DNA of 64,000 nucleotides, taken from the NCBI RefSeq assembly GCF_026262505.1, contig NC_067205.1, positions 18,163,645-18,227,644 of the forward strand. Direction: 5' to 3'. A program made the position numbers and the translations under genes. Below the pieces are notes generated by a model. It saw nothing but the letters and a program-made list of their open reading frames with translations, was not told the origin of the DNA and ran no database searches. Origin of the DNA: Trichomonas vaginalis G3. Lineage: Eukaryota; Parabasalia; Trichomonadida; Trichomonadidae. This document shows positions 11,908-22,287 of this stretch, in pieces. Position 1 is the stretch's first letter. Every line of letters starts with the position of its first letter.

Positions 11908-12371
11908 ATGTTAACCAAAAGCTCTATAGAACGCGTTCCACTTCAACCAGCTCTGCTGTTAGGGGCAGTCAACTATTTATGAATGAAAAATTCACAGGCT
12001 CGAAGCTAACAACAAATTTCAGTCGAGAAAGTCTTCCAGTTTTACTTTCTTCAGAAGAACAAGATAATGTTCTTAAAATCAAACCACTGTTTAGAGCTCT
12101 TCTTGAAAGTATCTCTGTTTTTATTTCCCATAATTGTTCGACACCCCAAATTAGAAGTTCAAATGGAGAAAGGCTTAACAAATGTTGATCGGTATTTTGT
12201 TCCATTTTACAACAACTTAACAAAAATGCGGATCTGCAATATGCTTTTCAAAATTGCCACTCAACAAAAATTTGACGCTAGTTATTAAGAATTCAGCACT
12301 GCCATTCATGAAACACTGGACTAAATTCACCGACTCAATCAAAGATATTGAGCTAAATGGTATTAAAATTA
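11908..12371 (+). pseudogene. coiled-coil protein, copy B (5' fragment)
   Basis: The first ~150 codons of the large coiled-coil gene. It starts at the same ATG after TCAGTTTT and is cut by the B/C junction at about 12371. Small indels break the frame shortly after the start (11918), near 12158 and near 12215. It cannot make a full protein. Confidence 0.75.
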
Positions 12372-12759
12372 CATTGAAAAATAAACTTATAATTATATAA
12401 TTTTTTTATTATAAGCATTTAATTAATTTAGAAGTTTGTGGGATTACATACATATGACAAATAAATTTTTATTACTTTGTTTTCTGTTAATTAATTCAAA
12501 TTCCAAATATTTATTTTTTTGGTTTTCTTCAGCAGAATGAATTTAATTAACCATAGTGTGTATAATTTGTTTTTATTTATATCTATTTATAAAATTAAAT
12601 TAAATTGAAATCCAAAACCTGATATATGCTAAGATATTAATATGAATGTAATCAAAGACCTTAACATATGAAATATTTTATATTATAAAGGTTGTACAAA
12701 TTTAATTTCTTGTTTCATGAGGTAATATGATTTGTTGACATGTTATTAAATTAATTACC

Positions 12760-13725
12760 TCATGAAACAGCTTCTTCGATTGCAAGAATAATGAAATTTC
12801 TATTTGCACCTTTGGTTTTGAGCATTTCATATGTTGCCTTGATTGAATTTTTTAAATGACAATTATCCAATGTTTCATTGAAAGAAATTTGAAAATGAGG
12901 TACTCCTCTCTCAATAGACATTATTTTTCCTTCATTCATTAATGTAGTTTCATTCAAATAATTATTATTGCTAATATTAGTGGAGGTTACCAAAATTGAA
13001 CCTTTTTGATAGCAAAAGAATAAATATGCTGCTTTATTATTTATTATTATGCTTTTGGTAACAGTTACTGGACCATCAACAGCTAAAATAACAGCATTTT
13101 CATATGTGCTAAATGAAGCATTATTGGAAATAATGTTACAATATGTGTTTAGTTTAGGTCCACTTCTCCAATAATCAATGATTGTTTCAGAAGCCGAATT
13201 ATTGAAAAAATTGCAATATTTTACAGATGCATTATTGGTATAACCGAAAGAATATAATGCATATTCAGAATTCATATGACCATTTGTTAAATTCAGATTA
13301 TCAAACACATTGTCACCCAAAAAATTCCGTATTTGATCTGATCGACCTTGAGCTTTTAAGATTGATGTTTGAACGATATAAGTTTTATCTGAGGCTTGTT
13401 TAGGTTGAGAAAATGAATGCGCCGCAAATTGATTGCAACTTATGTTCATGCTGCAAACTTTTGATTGAATACAGGATCCTGTATCATACGAATATAAAGA
13501 AGAACCCATACCATCATATTGAGTAATAGAATCGAAAATTGTCCCAATAACAAATAATTGAAATAATGGGTTATATTTTAATACAATAATTCTGTTTTTA
13601 TGGTCTGTAAATCTCGTAGATGTTATCAAATAATGATGCTTGTTTGTAGTATTTCGTACTATATTGTCGCTTGAGTACAATTCTACATCATTATTGAAGA
13701 AGTCTGGCCACAAGTACTGTGCCAT
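12760..13725 (-). CDS. Asn-rich parallel beta-helix protein (surface/secreted-like)
   Basis: The intact copy, about 321 residues from the ATG at 13725. The frame is open further upstream, but only from a TTG at 13752, so the ATG (M-A-Q-Y-L-W-P-D-F-F) is preferred. The protein is made of short irregular strands rich in Asn, Ser and aromatic residues (V-K-Y-C-N-F-F-N-N-S-A-S, N-T-Y-C-N-I-I-S-N-N-A-S, I-L-V-T-S-T-N-I-S-N-N). This resembles the right-handed beta-helix / Pmp-like proteins that are expanded in trichomonads. I see no clear signal peptide or membrane anchor, so it may be a truncated member of a larger surface family. A related but diverged protein lies at 46927-47961. Confidence 0.75.
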   Translation of the reverse strand: MAQYLWPDFFNNDVELYSSDNIVRNTTNKHHYLITSTRFTDHKNRIIVLKYNPLFQLFVIGTIFDSITQYDGMGSSLYSYDTGSCIQSKVCSMNISCNQFAAHSFSQPKQASDKTYIVQTSILKAQGRSDQIRNFLGDNVFDNLNLTNGHMNSEYALYSFGYTNNASVKYCNFFNNSASETIIDYWRSGPKLNTYCNIISNNASFSTYENAVILAVDGPVTVTKSIIINNKAAYLFFCYQKGSILVTSTNISNNNYLNETTLMNEGKIMSIERGVPHFQISFNETLDNCHLKNSIKATYEMLKTKGANRNFIILAIEEAVS

Positions 13726-13737
13726 CTTTTGTTTTAA

Positions 13738-13915
13738 AAATTGTGTTTTCAATGAAAAATTTAAAATATTAAAAATATACTCCGAATTTTTTCTGAGCTG
13801 CGCTCAGAAAAATGTTCAATTATTGAATTAAAAGAGTTTTCAATGAAAAATCTAAATATTAAAAATATACTCTGAATTTTTTCTGAGCTGTGCTCAGAAA
13901 AATGTTCAGTTTATT
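13738..13915. repeat. tandem ~95-bp repeat with a short GC hairpin (copy C)
   Basis: The copy C equivalent of 5040-5225: two tandem units each ending in a CTGAGC/GCTCAG palindrome flanked by T and A runs, directly upstream of the beta-helix start codon. Confidence 0.7.
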
Positions 13916-15213
13916 GGAATACCAATCACTTCAAATTGTTTTGGAATTTACAAATTCATTAAAAAATGGGACCCAAAAAAATTTGAATTGATGGTATTCA
14001 ATTATAATAAAATTTACTATTAATGATTTAAAATATAAAAATACTCTTATACTTTTTTTGTTACTTGTTCTCAAAAATTGTATGGTTCTTTTCAGTACTT
14101 TAGTTAAATAAAGGCATAGCACAGAAAAATAATTGGAAACAATCATATGCATTTATACCGAATTATGCGTAACTCTTATTCTTCATAATTTGTTCGTTTT
14201 TTATTGAATAGAAAAATCGAAGAATGCTTTTTTGTGCTGAAACAATTACAAAATATAATAGTACCAAATGCATCCTCTATTGTATTCACTTTTGACAAAA
14301 GAGGAATCAAGTTTTGTAGAAATTTTTAGCAATTTTACAATTCTAAGAAATTAATTTCAACATTTGTTGTTATTCTGAGATTAATATGTTCTTGTTTCAT
14401 GAATTTCTAGTCTGCATATATATATTTCGACTTTACTAAGCAATGTTGAGTAAAGGCAACAAGCTGAAAATAGCAGATTGAAATTTAACCAACTCTTATC
14501 AATAATTAAAAGATTTTATATATAAATTTGAATTGTGTTCGTAATACTTGCGAATACTACTGAATATACTTCCAATATATTAAATTTTTGAAAAAAAAAT
14601 AAATGAAATAATGTAATATATTTGTATTTTATTATTAAGTTATATGTTATTTAGGATCTCGTTTGGAGAAATAACGGCTGGGAATATGACTGAAGTTTGC
14701 ATTTGAATACGAACTGAATTTTAGAGTTGGAGAAGATTTTTCTCAATACAGGATCATCAATGTCATATGATTTAATCTATTTAACCAAATGTATTTGGAA
14801 ATTTGTCACATAATAAAAGTGGCACTTTTATCTTCCATTTGGAAAATAACATTCCGTTTGTTGGAAAAATGTGAAATCGGGCTAGATAAAGCATCTTGGA
14901 TTATATTTTTGATTCCCGTGTTGATCAGACGTTTTAATAATTCAAAAAATTGAATGGATAACATCCGATCCTTAATTACCTGATATATTTAAATATTTAT
15001 ACAAGTATGGTTAATATATCAAAAAAATTTATGACATTATAAAATTGAATGAGATAATTTTTCAAATATAAATGCATTGTTATTAATTGTATATCACATA
15101 TTTCAAGTTTAGAACCTATCGGCTTGATTGGCTGAAATTGAAAGCGTGTCGAACCCGTTTTGAATGAAATTCAGAAATTGAGAAGGTATATCAAATTTCA
15201 TTCATTTTCTAAA
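13916..15213. other. intergenic stretch of copy C
   Basis: No supported gene. The region 14980-15160 is the most indel-rich part in all pairwise comparisons of the copies. Confidence 0.5.
15202..15210 (+). promoter_or_regulatory. initiator (Inr)-like TCATTTTCT
   Basis: TCATTTTCT ends 3 bases before the first ATG of the small unknown gene and is conserved in copies A and B. It decides the start in favour of the ATG run at 15214 over the non-ATG codon upstream. Confidence 0.6.
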
Positions 15214-15648
15214 ATGATGATGATGCCAATTCAGCCAGAAATTGATACAGTTAGTATCAAGAAGCCAGTTAAATTCCTTACACACTATACAAGTGATGAT
15301 ATCTCAAAGAGAATTAATGAAGCAGGTGTCCATGTAAACATTGTTCAATACGTTCTTTTTGGTGTACTTGGAAATGCATTCAAGAATACCGAATTACTTG
15401 ATCTCGCTGTTAAGGTTTCTCAAAAGCTCGGCATTTATATTGATAGAATGGCAAAAAGAAACAAAACAGCCTTATTATGCTGGTTTGCTGAGAATTGGAT
15501 GGCAATTTATCCATACTTATGCTCACAAAATATGATCCACTCTCAGAAACATATCGGTAATAATATTATTATTGGCGATCTGAAGCAAAATGTTGTTAAG
15601 AAAGAAATTGATCCAACCAATGTTTTACAGCTTCTCAACCACCATTAA
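15214..15648 (+). CDS. small conserved unknown protein (intact copy)
   Basis: A 144-residue protein beginning M-M-M-M-P-I-Q-P-E-I-D. The start is chosen because a strong Inr-like motif lies just before it. I do not recognise the family. It looks all-helical and soluble: an amphipathic central part (I-S-K-R-I-N-E-A-G-V-H-V-N-I-V-Q-Y-V-L), a helix with L-L-D-L-A-V-K-V-S-Q-K-L, and a Trp/Cys-containing segment (L-L-C-W-F-A-E-N-W-M-A-I-Y-P-Y-L-C). It has no signal peptide and no membrane span. It sits 620 bases upstream of the coiled-coil gene on the same strand. Copies A and B of the same gene are frame-broken, which makes this copy the reference. Confidence 0.7.
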   Translation: MMMMPIQPEIDTVSIKKPVKFLTHYTSDDISKRINEAGVHVNIVQYVLFGVLGNAFKNTELLDLAVKVSQKLGIYIDRMAKRNKTALLCWFAENWMAIYPYLCSQNMIHSQKHIGNNIIIGDLKQNVVKKEIDPTNVLQLLNHH

Positions 15649-16271
15649 TATTGATATTTTTACTATAAATTGTTTGTTTGAATAAATTTTTTACTATCTA
15701 ATTTTTTATGGTTTTTTAAACTATAATTAGTTGATTTTGTACCATCAAAGGGGAATGTTATCATAATATCATGATGTTTATCATTAATAACTTATGCATT
15801 TCAAATTTATTCCGATTTGTTTTATGTAACAACAATAAAATTTGATCCATTTCCTTAAGATTGCCTGTTCTTTTGCTTAATGCGATGAATTATTTATTGA
15901 TTTACATTCACTAATAAGGCAATGAACAATATTCATTTTTGGAATCTGTTTTTCGCTTTAGAATAAATAATGGCATAGTGCTAACTCTTTTGGGTAAAAA
16001 TTTATAAAGGCTTTAGAAAATTGAATTGCTATTCTTTGAGTTTGAGATAAAATAACTGAATATCTTTAATATATATATTGTGTTCATATTAGTGGATCAA
16101 GTTTCAGGGGATCATCATTTTACAACAGAAAATTTTCTTGATCGATGTGTCACTTTTACTGCGTGTAATACAACAATAGCGTATTATATTGAGATCAACA
16201 AGATTAAAAAACATTCTCTGAAATCGGATTAAAATCTTGTCAGAATTTTTGAGAAGTGGTTTTCAGTTTTA

Positions 16272-18589
16272 ATGTTAACCAAAAAGCTCTATAGAACGCG
16301 TTCCACTTCAACCAGCTCTGCTGTTAGGGGCAGTCAACTATTTATGAATGAAAAATTCACAGGCTCGAAGCTAACAACAAATTTCAGTCGAGAAAGTCTT
16401 CCAGTTTTACTTTCTTCAGAAGAACAAGATAATGTTCTTAAAATCAAACCACTGTTTAGAGCTCTTCTTGAAAGTATCTCTGTTTTTATTTCCCATAATT
16501 GTTCGACACCCCAAATTAGAAGTCAAATGGAGAAAGGCTTAACAAATGTTGATCGGTATTTTGTTCCATTTTACAACCAACTTAACAAAAATGGCGGATC
16601 TGCAATATGCTTTTCAAAATTGCCAGCTCAAACAAATTTGACGCTAGTTATTAAGAATTCAGCACTGCCATTCATGAAACACTGGACTAAATTCACCGAC
16701 TCAATCAAAGATATTGAGCTAAATGGTATAAAATACATTCAAGATTCAATTGACAAAAATTTCAACTCAATTTTAAGCAATTTGGACAATATAAAAATAC
16801 GAATCATATAATGCAGGAATTCATGACCCGGTAATGAAGTATATCAAGAAATTTCAGCAACAAATTTGGATGTTTCAGTCATTAATCGGCAAATTCTTTT
16901 TGATGAATAGAAATCAAAGAAACAGAGCTCAAGAAAAGATTGTCCAAGACATGAAAACGTTTTCCAGAGAAATTTCTACGGCATATCAACTGAATTTGAA
17001 AAATATGTCAAAGGACAAGAAAACGAGAAGCTAAAGAACAGTTCTTACAATGCTGTTTGTGATATCATATCCGAAATAAGAGCAGTTATTCTATATGATG
17101 AAGATCTTTCAAAGATTGAGCAAAACTTGGTTCCATTGAATCCTATTTTCCAAACAATTGCAGAGAATCTCAATATTGCTAAGACAGAAGAAGAAATCAT
17201 GAAAATAGAAGAAGAAAAATCAAAAGAAATTCAAAATGAAAAAAGTAACGAAAAACTAAAAAGTGACAAAGTGGAAGTTTACTTTGACAAAGAATTAAAC
17301 ATCAGAGAATTGATAAACAGAGGATATGATAGCCTTCAAACGTCCGAAGTTGACTTCAGATCGTAAAAGAATTTTTTGACGCTTTGAATTTCGGAGTTGA
17401 CAAAATAATTGACGATAGAACGAGGTTATCAAATTTACTCGCAGACAGAGATCAAACTATATCGAGTTATTCTGCAATGAAATCTGTTTTGGCCGAGGAA
17501 ACTCAAAAAGTGTCAAATTTGAGAGGAATTTTGGCCAATCTACAAGTTAAGAATAAGGAATTAGAAAGCGAGCTCGAGAAAGAAAAAGAGAAAGGAAATG
17601 TTACGGGTTTACGACAAACGGCCAAAAATGTATTGAAATATTTAAGGTTAAAGAAACAAGAAAACCAAATTGGCACATCCGAAAACTCAAAAAAAGCAGA
17701 GGAAGAAGAGAAGTTTTTGAAGTATATTGGACAGACTAATGCAGCATCTGACAATTACTTGATAGAAACTATCGATAATCTATTAAATGACCCTTCTTGT
17801 ACTGAATGCAGAAAATGCCAAGATTATGAGAGCCAATTTGTCAAGCTTTCGAGGATTTTAGGTACTTCTACAGTTATTGAAGAGGCACAGACCTTAGTCA
17901 ACCGCTTGCATCAATCAGAAAAGACAGAAGGAAAGCTACAACAAGAAATTCAAGAATTGAAAAAAGAAAATTCTGAATTTTCAATGACGATCACAAAAAT
18001 TTTACAACTATTCAATATTTCACAGTCTCTTTCTTCATTTACAAATCAGTCCGGAAACAATTATAGTAGTAATAATAGTGTTTCTGATGCAATATGTGGT
18101 GTTGTTGGTAAAGAAGTTGCGAAATTAACAGAAACAATCAGACATATTGAAGATGAAAGAAAAAGAGACAAAGTTTTAGTTTCAAAGCGATTGATTGACT
18201 ACTTTGGTGTTAGAATTGATGATAATTTGCTCGCACAAATCGATGAAGTCAAATTGAAATTTAATCAAAACGAAAAAAGAATGTCAGAGCTCAGTAATTT
18301 CTGCGAAGACATAGAAAGAAGACCTTGTTTATTACTTGGTGTTGAAAAACCTAATAGAGCCATATTTGACAGCATCAGGTTTTTGTTTTCTTCTCTTGAA
18401 ACGAGACAAAATCCATTGCAATCAACTGTTGACATTTTGCAACAAGAAATTTCTACTTCAGAGACAAATTTTGTTGATTGCGAAAGAAGTGCTGCAAGAA
18501 TACTGAGAGAAAAATTACAAGATGTGTCTAACACTCCTTTGTCTGAAAGAATTTTCAGATTATCAAAGCAACTTCGCGCAATTGAATAA
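16272..18589 (+). CDS. large coiled-coil protein, copy C (second half intact, first half frame-broken)
   Basis: This copy corresponds to 7586-9900. It starts at an ATG 7 bases after TCAGTTTT. The first ~180 codons are open; the frame is then lost near 16795 and near 16987 by small differences from copy A. From 17384 to 18589 a continuous 401-codon frame encodes the coiled-coil half (heptads such as L-E-S-E-L-E-K-E-K-E-K, L-Q-Q-E-I-Q-E-L-K-K-E). It ends F-R-L-S-K-Q-L-R-A-I-E. A frame change near 17364 is also present in copy A, so it pre-dates the duplication or reflects a repeated base-calling error. Combining both copies, the protein is about 770 residues with an S-C-T-E-C-R-K-C cysteine cluster mid-way. 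Family and function are unknown. Confidence 0.75.
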
Positions 18590-18789
18590 ATCTATTTTGT
18601 TTATATTTGTTTTTTCAATCAATGCAAATTTTTATATATTTACTTTGTATTTGAAACAATTGTTTTTTATATTGATTTGTTCACACGAAAAATAGCAATA
18701 TAAAGTTTATTGTTCCTAGGTAAAAAATACCAAAAAACTTGTGTCAGAAAAGTGAGAAAATAGGAGAAAATTTTCTGAATTGAAATATT

Positions 18790-19536
18790 TATGGGCAAGC
18801 TCTGTCTTCAATATCTTTTCCTGATTCTTTGATTGAAATCAAAACCTCGGGTATTGATTTATGTGGGCTTAAAATCGATAATTTAGAACTACCATCTTCT
18901 CTAAAAATTATAGGAGGTAATGCGTTCTCTTCAAATCAAATAAAAAAAGTGTCAATCGGTGAGAATATTGAATATATTGGAGATGGCGCATTCGGAGATA
19001 ATCCAACATTAGAAAGTATCGATGTTTCTAGTAATAACACATACTACAGTAGCCTTGAAGGAATCTTATATAATAAAGCCTTGACTGAACTTTGCTTTTT
19101 ACCCCCTTTAAATTCAAATAAAACTCTTGTAAATAGCGTTGAAATTTTACGGTATCGATCTTTAAATATGAAATTTAATTTTTTTGTTTTTCCACCAAGT
19201 GTTAAAAATATAGCATCTGGTGCTTTCTTTCGATTTGATGTAACTAATCTTTATATCACAGGAAATATTAATCGAATTGATGCTAATGATTGGTTTGGTC
19301 CAAAAGTTAAAAATTTGTTTTATTTCGGTAATCAATTTGTTAGGGGAGATTTCGCAATAAAAGCGGTTGAAAGAGTTTTTGTTTTCAATTATAACTATAG
19401 TACTTTTGCAGGAAAGTCTGTTATTAAAGCTGACAACAAATATCAAATAATGATACCTAATTCATGCCCAGTTATGAAGAATCTCCATAGTAATATTATG
19501 AGTATATCACCTTTCATTATTATCATTCTTGAGTAA
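18790..19536 (+). pseudogene. BspA-like leucine-rich repeat protein fragment, copy C
   Basis: About 245 codons of LRR_5/BspA-type repeats (L-S-S-I-S-F-P-D-S-L, L-P-S-S-L-K-I-I-G-G-N-A-F, V-S-I-G-E-N-I-E-Y-I-G-D-G-A-F, F-P-P-S-V-K-N-I-A-S-G-A-F). In trichomonads this family is a large group of surface and secreted proteins. There is no in-frame ATG: the frame opens after a TGA near 18780 and the ORF caller's start is a TTG. The 5' part is therefore missing and I call it a fragment. The C terminus (S-P-F-I-I-I-I-L-E) is weakly hydrophobic but too short for a membrane anchor. Confidence 0.75.
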
Positions 19537-19550
19537 AAAATGATTCTCTA

Positions 19551-20031
19551 TTTGTTTGTACTATTTTAAATCAGAAATGTTACTAAATCATAACGTTTAT
19601 TGTCTGATGCCTCATGAGGTGGCGTTTTTCCATTCTTGTCTATTTTATTATGAAATTCTCCTATATCTGCATGATGTCTAATATAATGATATCCAACATT
19701 TTGCTTAACAATCTATTTTATTTATCATTATTGAATGATGTGAAGAGGCTCCTTTTCATGATATATGAAATAAAGTCAGAAAGTTGTAAATATACCTTTA
19801 ATGTTGTTAATAAAAATAATCTAGTATCTAGCTTTGGAGTTCGAAAAATTCTGAATTGAATATGCTTTAAGATTTTTTGATTTGTTGCAAACTTGAGGAA
19901 TCCTAAAATCTCATCCAAATTAACAACTTTTGTACCTAATATTCAATAAAACTCTCATTCATAAAAATATTAAAATGCATCACATAATCTTAAACAATAT
20001 ATATTATAATTCAATTAACAAAACATAAATT
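19551..20031. other. intergenic stretch after copy C
   Basis: No gene is seen. It is AT-rich and probably includes the 3' untranslated region of the convergent kinase gene. Confidence 0.5.
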
Positions 20032-21120
20032 TTATACTAATAAACAACAACAACATTTGTCTTCAGCTTCACAGGCTGTTGTATAAACAGCATCTGCTTT
20101 GCTGCTTTTAACAGCAATTAAAGGTGTAGGATCAATTTGATTGTACTGAGTTTGAGGTTCTGGATCAATTTTTTCAACTTCATGAACTGATGCTTCTGAA
20201 GATAATGAACTCCTTGGAAGAGACTCATTCTCGGTCGGAACAACCTTTAATATGTTATGATTCCAATCAAATGGATCCATCATATTAATATTATTGGCTC
20301 TCATGACTTCTTCAAGGAGTTTGTATATGTAGTTATAATCAGGAGTATCTTCGTAGTTCAATGTAGTAATATGACGCCAGATTAGTTGAAATTGAGGTGC
20401 AATTTCAGTTCCAAGTTCCATCAAATTGGTTGAAAGCTTTTTCTCTAGTATATCTGCTCTATTTTTTATGTTTCTCCATGGAAGTGGCTCAACAATTAAG
20501 TCAATACACATATAATACCAAGAAATCAAGTCATCACGCGGAGAAAGTTCTTGGTGTAAATGGGCATGTGGAGAAGCGAATATTGTAGTCCCTCGAAAGC
20601 CTGGATTTTGTCTTGGAGGTAACTGTTTTTTCGTCCATTTGTCAATAAAAACTCTGGATAGTCCAAAGTCAATAATTGCAATTGGATTCGATATTGATGT
20701 TCTAAGAAGTACATTAGAAGGTTTGACATCGCGATGAATAATTCCGGCGTGATGAAGTTGTTCTAGTCCTTGCATAACAATGTACATAGTGCGTATTCCA
20801 GTCGATAGAGATAGTTTATGTTCCGGAAGATTCTTTATAACATATGATAAGGATGGTCCGCACAATTCCATCACTAAAAACGTGTTATTTTGGGTTTTTC
20901 CGAATGTTATATACTTGGGAAAGAATGTAAATTTGCTTATTTTCCTCATGATGTATGCTTCTGTCTCTAAGACTTTTCTTTCTGAAGTTAAAGATTCAAT
21001 TTTAATTGCGACAAATGTTCCATCTTCTGTGTTTCTGGCTGCATATATATCACCATATGAACCTTTTCCTAATAATGGTCCAATTTGATAAGGGCGAATG
21101 ATCGCCCCAGTCAATGTCAT
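20032..21120 (-). CDS. casein kinase 1 family protein kinase with cysteine-rich CAAX-like tail
   Basis: A 362-residue Ser/Thr kinase of the CK1 family. The start is the ATG at 21120 (M-T-L-T-G-A-I-I); the longer reading begins at a TTG. Visible motifs are the glycine loop L-L-G-K-G-S-Y-G-D-I-Y (16-26), the ATP-anchoring Lys in V-A-I-K (K40), the catalytic loop H-R-D-V-K-P-S-N, D-F-G-L, and the CK1-specific segment G-T-T-I-F-A-S-P-H-A-H...R-D-D-L-I-S-W-Y-Y. All catalytic residues are present. The Ser/Glu/Pro-rich tail ends in C-C-C-C-L-L-V. The final C-L-L-V fits a CAAX prenylation box, and the cysteines before it are plausible palmitoylation sites. Membrane anchoring of this kinase is therefore inferred. 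Confidence 0.92.
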   Translation of the reverse strand: MTLTGAIIRPYQIGPLLGKGSYGDIYAARNTEDGTFVAIKIESLTSERKVLETEAYIMRKISKFTFFPKYITFGKTQNNTFLVMELCGPSLSYVIKNLPEHKLSLSTGIRTMYIVMQGLEQLHHAGIIHRDVKPSNVLLRTSISNPIAIIDFGLSRVFIDKWTKKQLPPRQNPGFRGTTIFASPHAHLHQELSPRDDLISWYYMCIDLIVEPLPWRNIKNRADILEKKLSTNLMELGTEIAPQFQLIWRHITTLNYEDTPDYNYIYKLLEEVMRANNINMMDPFDWNHNILKVVPTENESLPRSSLSSEASVHEVEKIDPEPQTQYNQIDPTPLIAVKSSKADAVYTTACEAEDKCCCCLLV

Positions 21121-21183
21121 TCTAAATAAACTTTTTTTGTGTTTTTTTGAAAACACAAAAAATTCTGATAATGTTGATAACAA

Positions 21184-21735
21184 AATCAGAACGATCTGGT
21201 TATTAGTATTAATGATTTTAACGAGAAGTTCATTTATCCAGAATCGTCAAATGAATTTTGAACTTCTCAATGCATGAACGGTTAAATTGATGAGTGTGGA
21301 GCGAGAAACTGACTGAATATGATGAGAGTATTAAGCTTGCTTTTTGTTGGGTATTGGTTGTTTGATTGATTCTCTGAAATCCGATTGATTGTTGGATTAT
21401 TTTAGTCGAAATTGCTATCTTTCATGAATCATACAACAACTATTATTTAAATCTTATTAGATCTTAAAAATGCTTGATCGAAATTTCATTGACCATAATG
21501 AACAGAGGTTAGAATAAATCTGGCTAGATATATATCATGAGTGCATTGGCAAGTATCTTACGATTTATGGCGTTGTAAAAAAAGAGAGACCAAACCTGGA
21601 ATGAGGTATGTAGAAAGCCAAAATCTGGAAGATAGTAAGAAAACAAGACAGTAGTTAAAACGATAATAGAAATTTACAAACAAAATCAAATAAAAGTAGG
21701 TCAAATTCAAAATTTGAAAAATCATTGGGAGATAA
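21184..21735. other. intergenic stretch
   Basis: No supported gene; it lies between the kinase start and the 3' end of the next minus-strand gene. Confidence 0.5.
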
Positions 21736-22287
21736 CTACTCACACTTTTCCTCTTGAACATTCTTCTGGTTTCTGTAAATTGGGCAACGAATGTATGGCT
21801 TTCCGCTGGAAGTCCATAGCATTGGAAGAGATGTTTGAGAGACAGAGGTCGCGGCTTCAGCGATGTAGCTCTTTTGTACTGGAGTATGAATTTCGGATGA
21901 GGAAAAATCTGACTGGTGCTTGAAATAGGTCGAATAAACATTTCGAGCTCTCTTGAAGAGTTCCAAATGAGAAAACTGTATATCTGACATTCTGATGGCC
22001 TCTCGGCAAACGGATTCTTCTAAGGCTGTATTGTTTGGGTAGTTTATCTTTGGAGCGATATTGCGCTTGATTACGAACACGGTATCACCATCAGTTATTC
22101 CCAGCGCCCCAAGTGATATGTCTATGTGTAGTGCTAGCCTGTTTTTGATGAAATGGTATTCTGTGGAATTTGATTTGAGGAAATTATAATCAGAAAACAC
22201 TTCTCTGAGTGATTGGCTTCGTTTCCCGGATACTGTTTGCTTTCTACCGTCCGAGCAAAGGATGTTGAACGTGATAAAAGAATCCAT
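21736..22287 (-). CDS. 183-residue protein with a probable N-terminal ubiquitin-like fold
   Basis: A complete ORF from the ATG at 22287. The first ~75 residues look like a ubiquitin-like beta-grasp domain: strands F-I-T-F-N-I-L-C-S and K-Q-T-V-S, a helix-like S-L-R-E-V-F-S-D-Y, and a final strand I-T-D-G-D-T-V-F-V-I-K after L-G-A-L-G. The rest is mostly charged or Ser/Thr-rich linker with one helix (S-H-L-E-L-F-K-R-A-R-N-V-Y). There is no C-terminal Gly-Gly, so it would not be conjugated; a UBX- or adaptor-type role is possible. No close family is recognised. The start is weakly supported by TCAAGTTTAGG about 19 bases upstream. Confidence 0.65.
   Translation of the reverse strand: MDSFITFNILCSDGRKQTVSGKRSQSLREVFSDYNFLKSNSTEYHFIKNRLALHIDISLGALGITDGDTVFVIKRNIAPKINYPNNTALEESVCREAIRMSDIQFSHLELFKRARNVYSTYFKHQSDFSSSEIHTPVQKSYIAEAATSVSQTSLPMLWTSSGKPYIRCPIYRNQKNVQEEKCE

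Larger units (their letters stand above)
10538..12372 (+). repeat. duplication copy B (partial)
   Basis: This stretch restarts at the equivalent of copy A position 6185 (GGCTAGATAAAGC) and runs to the equivalent of about 8045, then jumps into copy C at about 12376. It carries the small unknown gene and the first ~150 codons of the coiled-coil gene. It has the most small indels of the three copies. Confidence 0.85.
12376..19550 (+). repeat. duplication copy C (most complete copy)
   Basis: This copy starts at GAAAAATAAACTTATAATTA, matching 3691 onward, and extends past the point where copy A is cut, through the end of the BspA-like fragment at 19536. It holds intact versions of the beta-helix gene and the small unknown gene, and the intact second half of the coiled-coil gene. 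Confidence 0.9.

Noticed and set aside
21558-21941. 127-codon minus ORF overlapping the ubiquitin-like gene
   Set aside because: A shadow in another frame with no ATG-linked initiator or domain.
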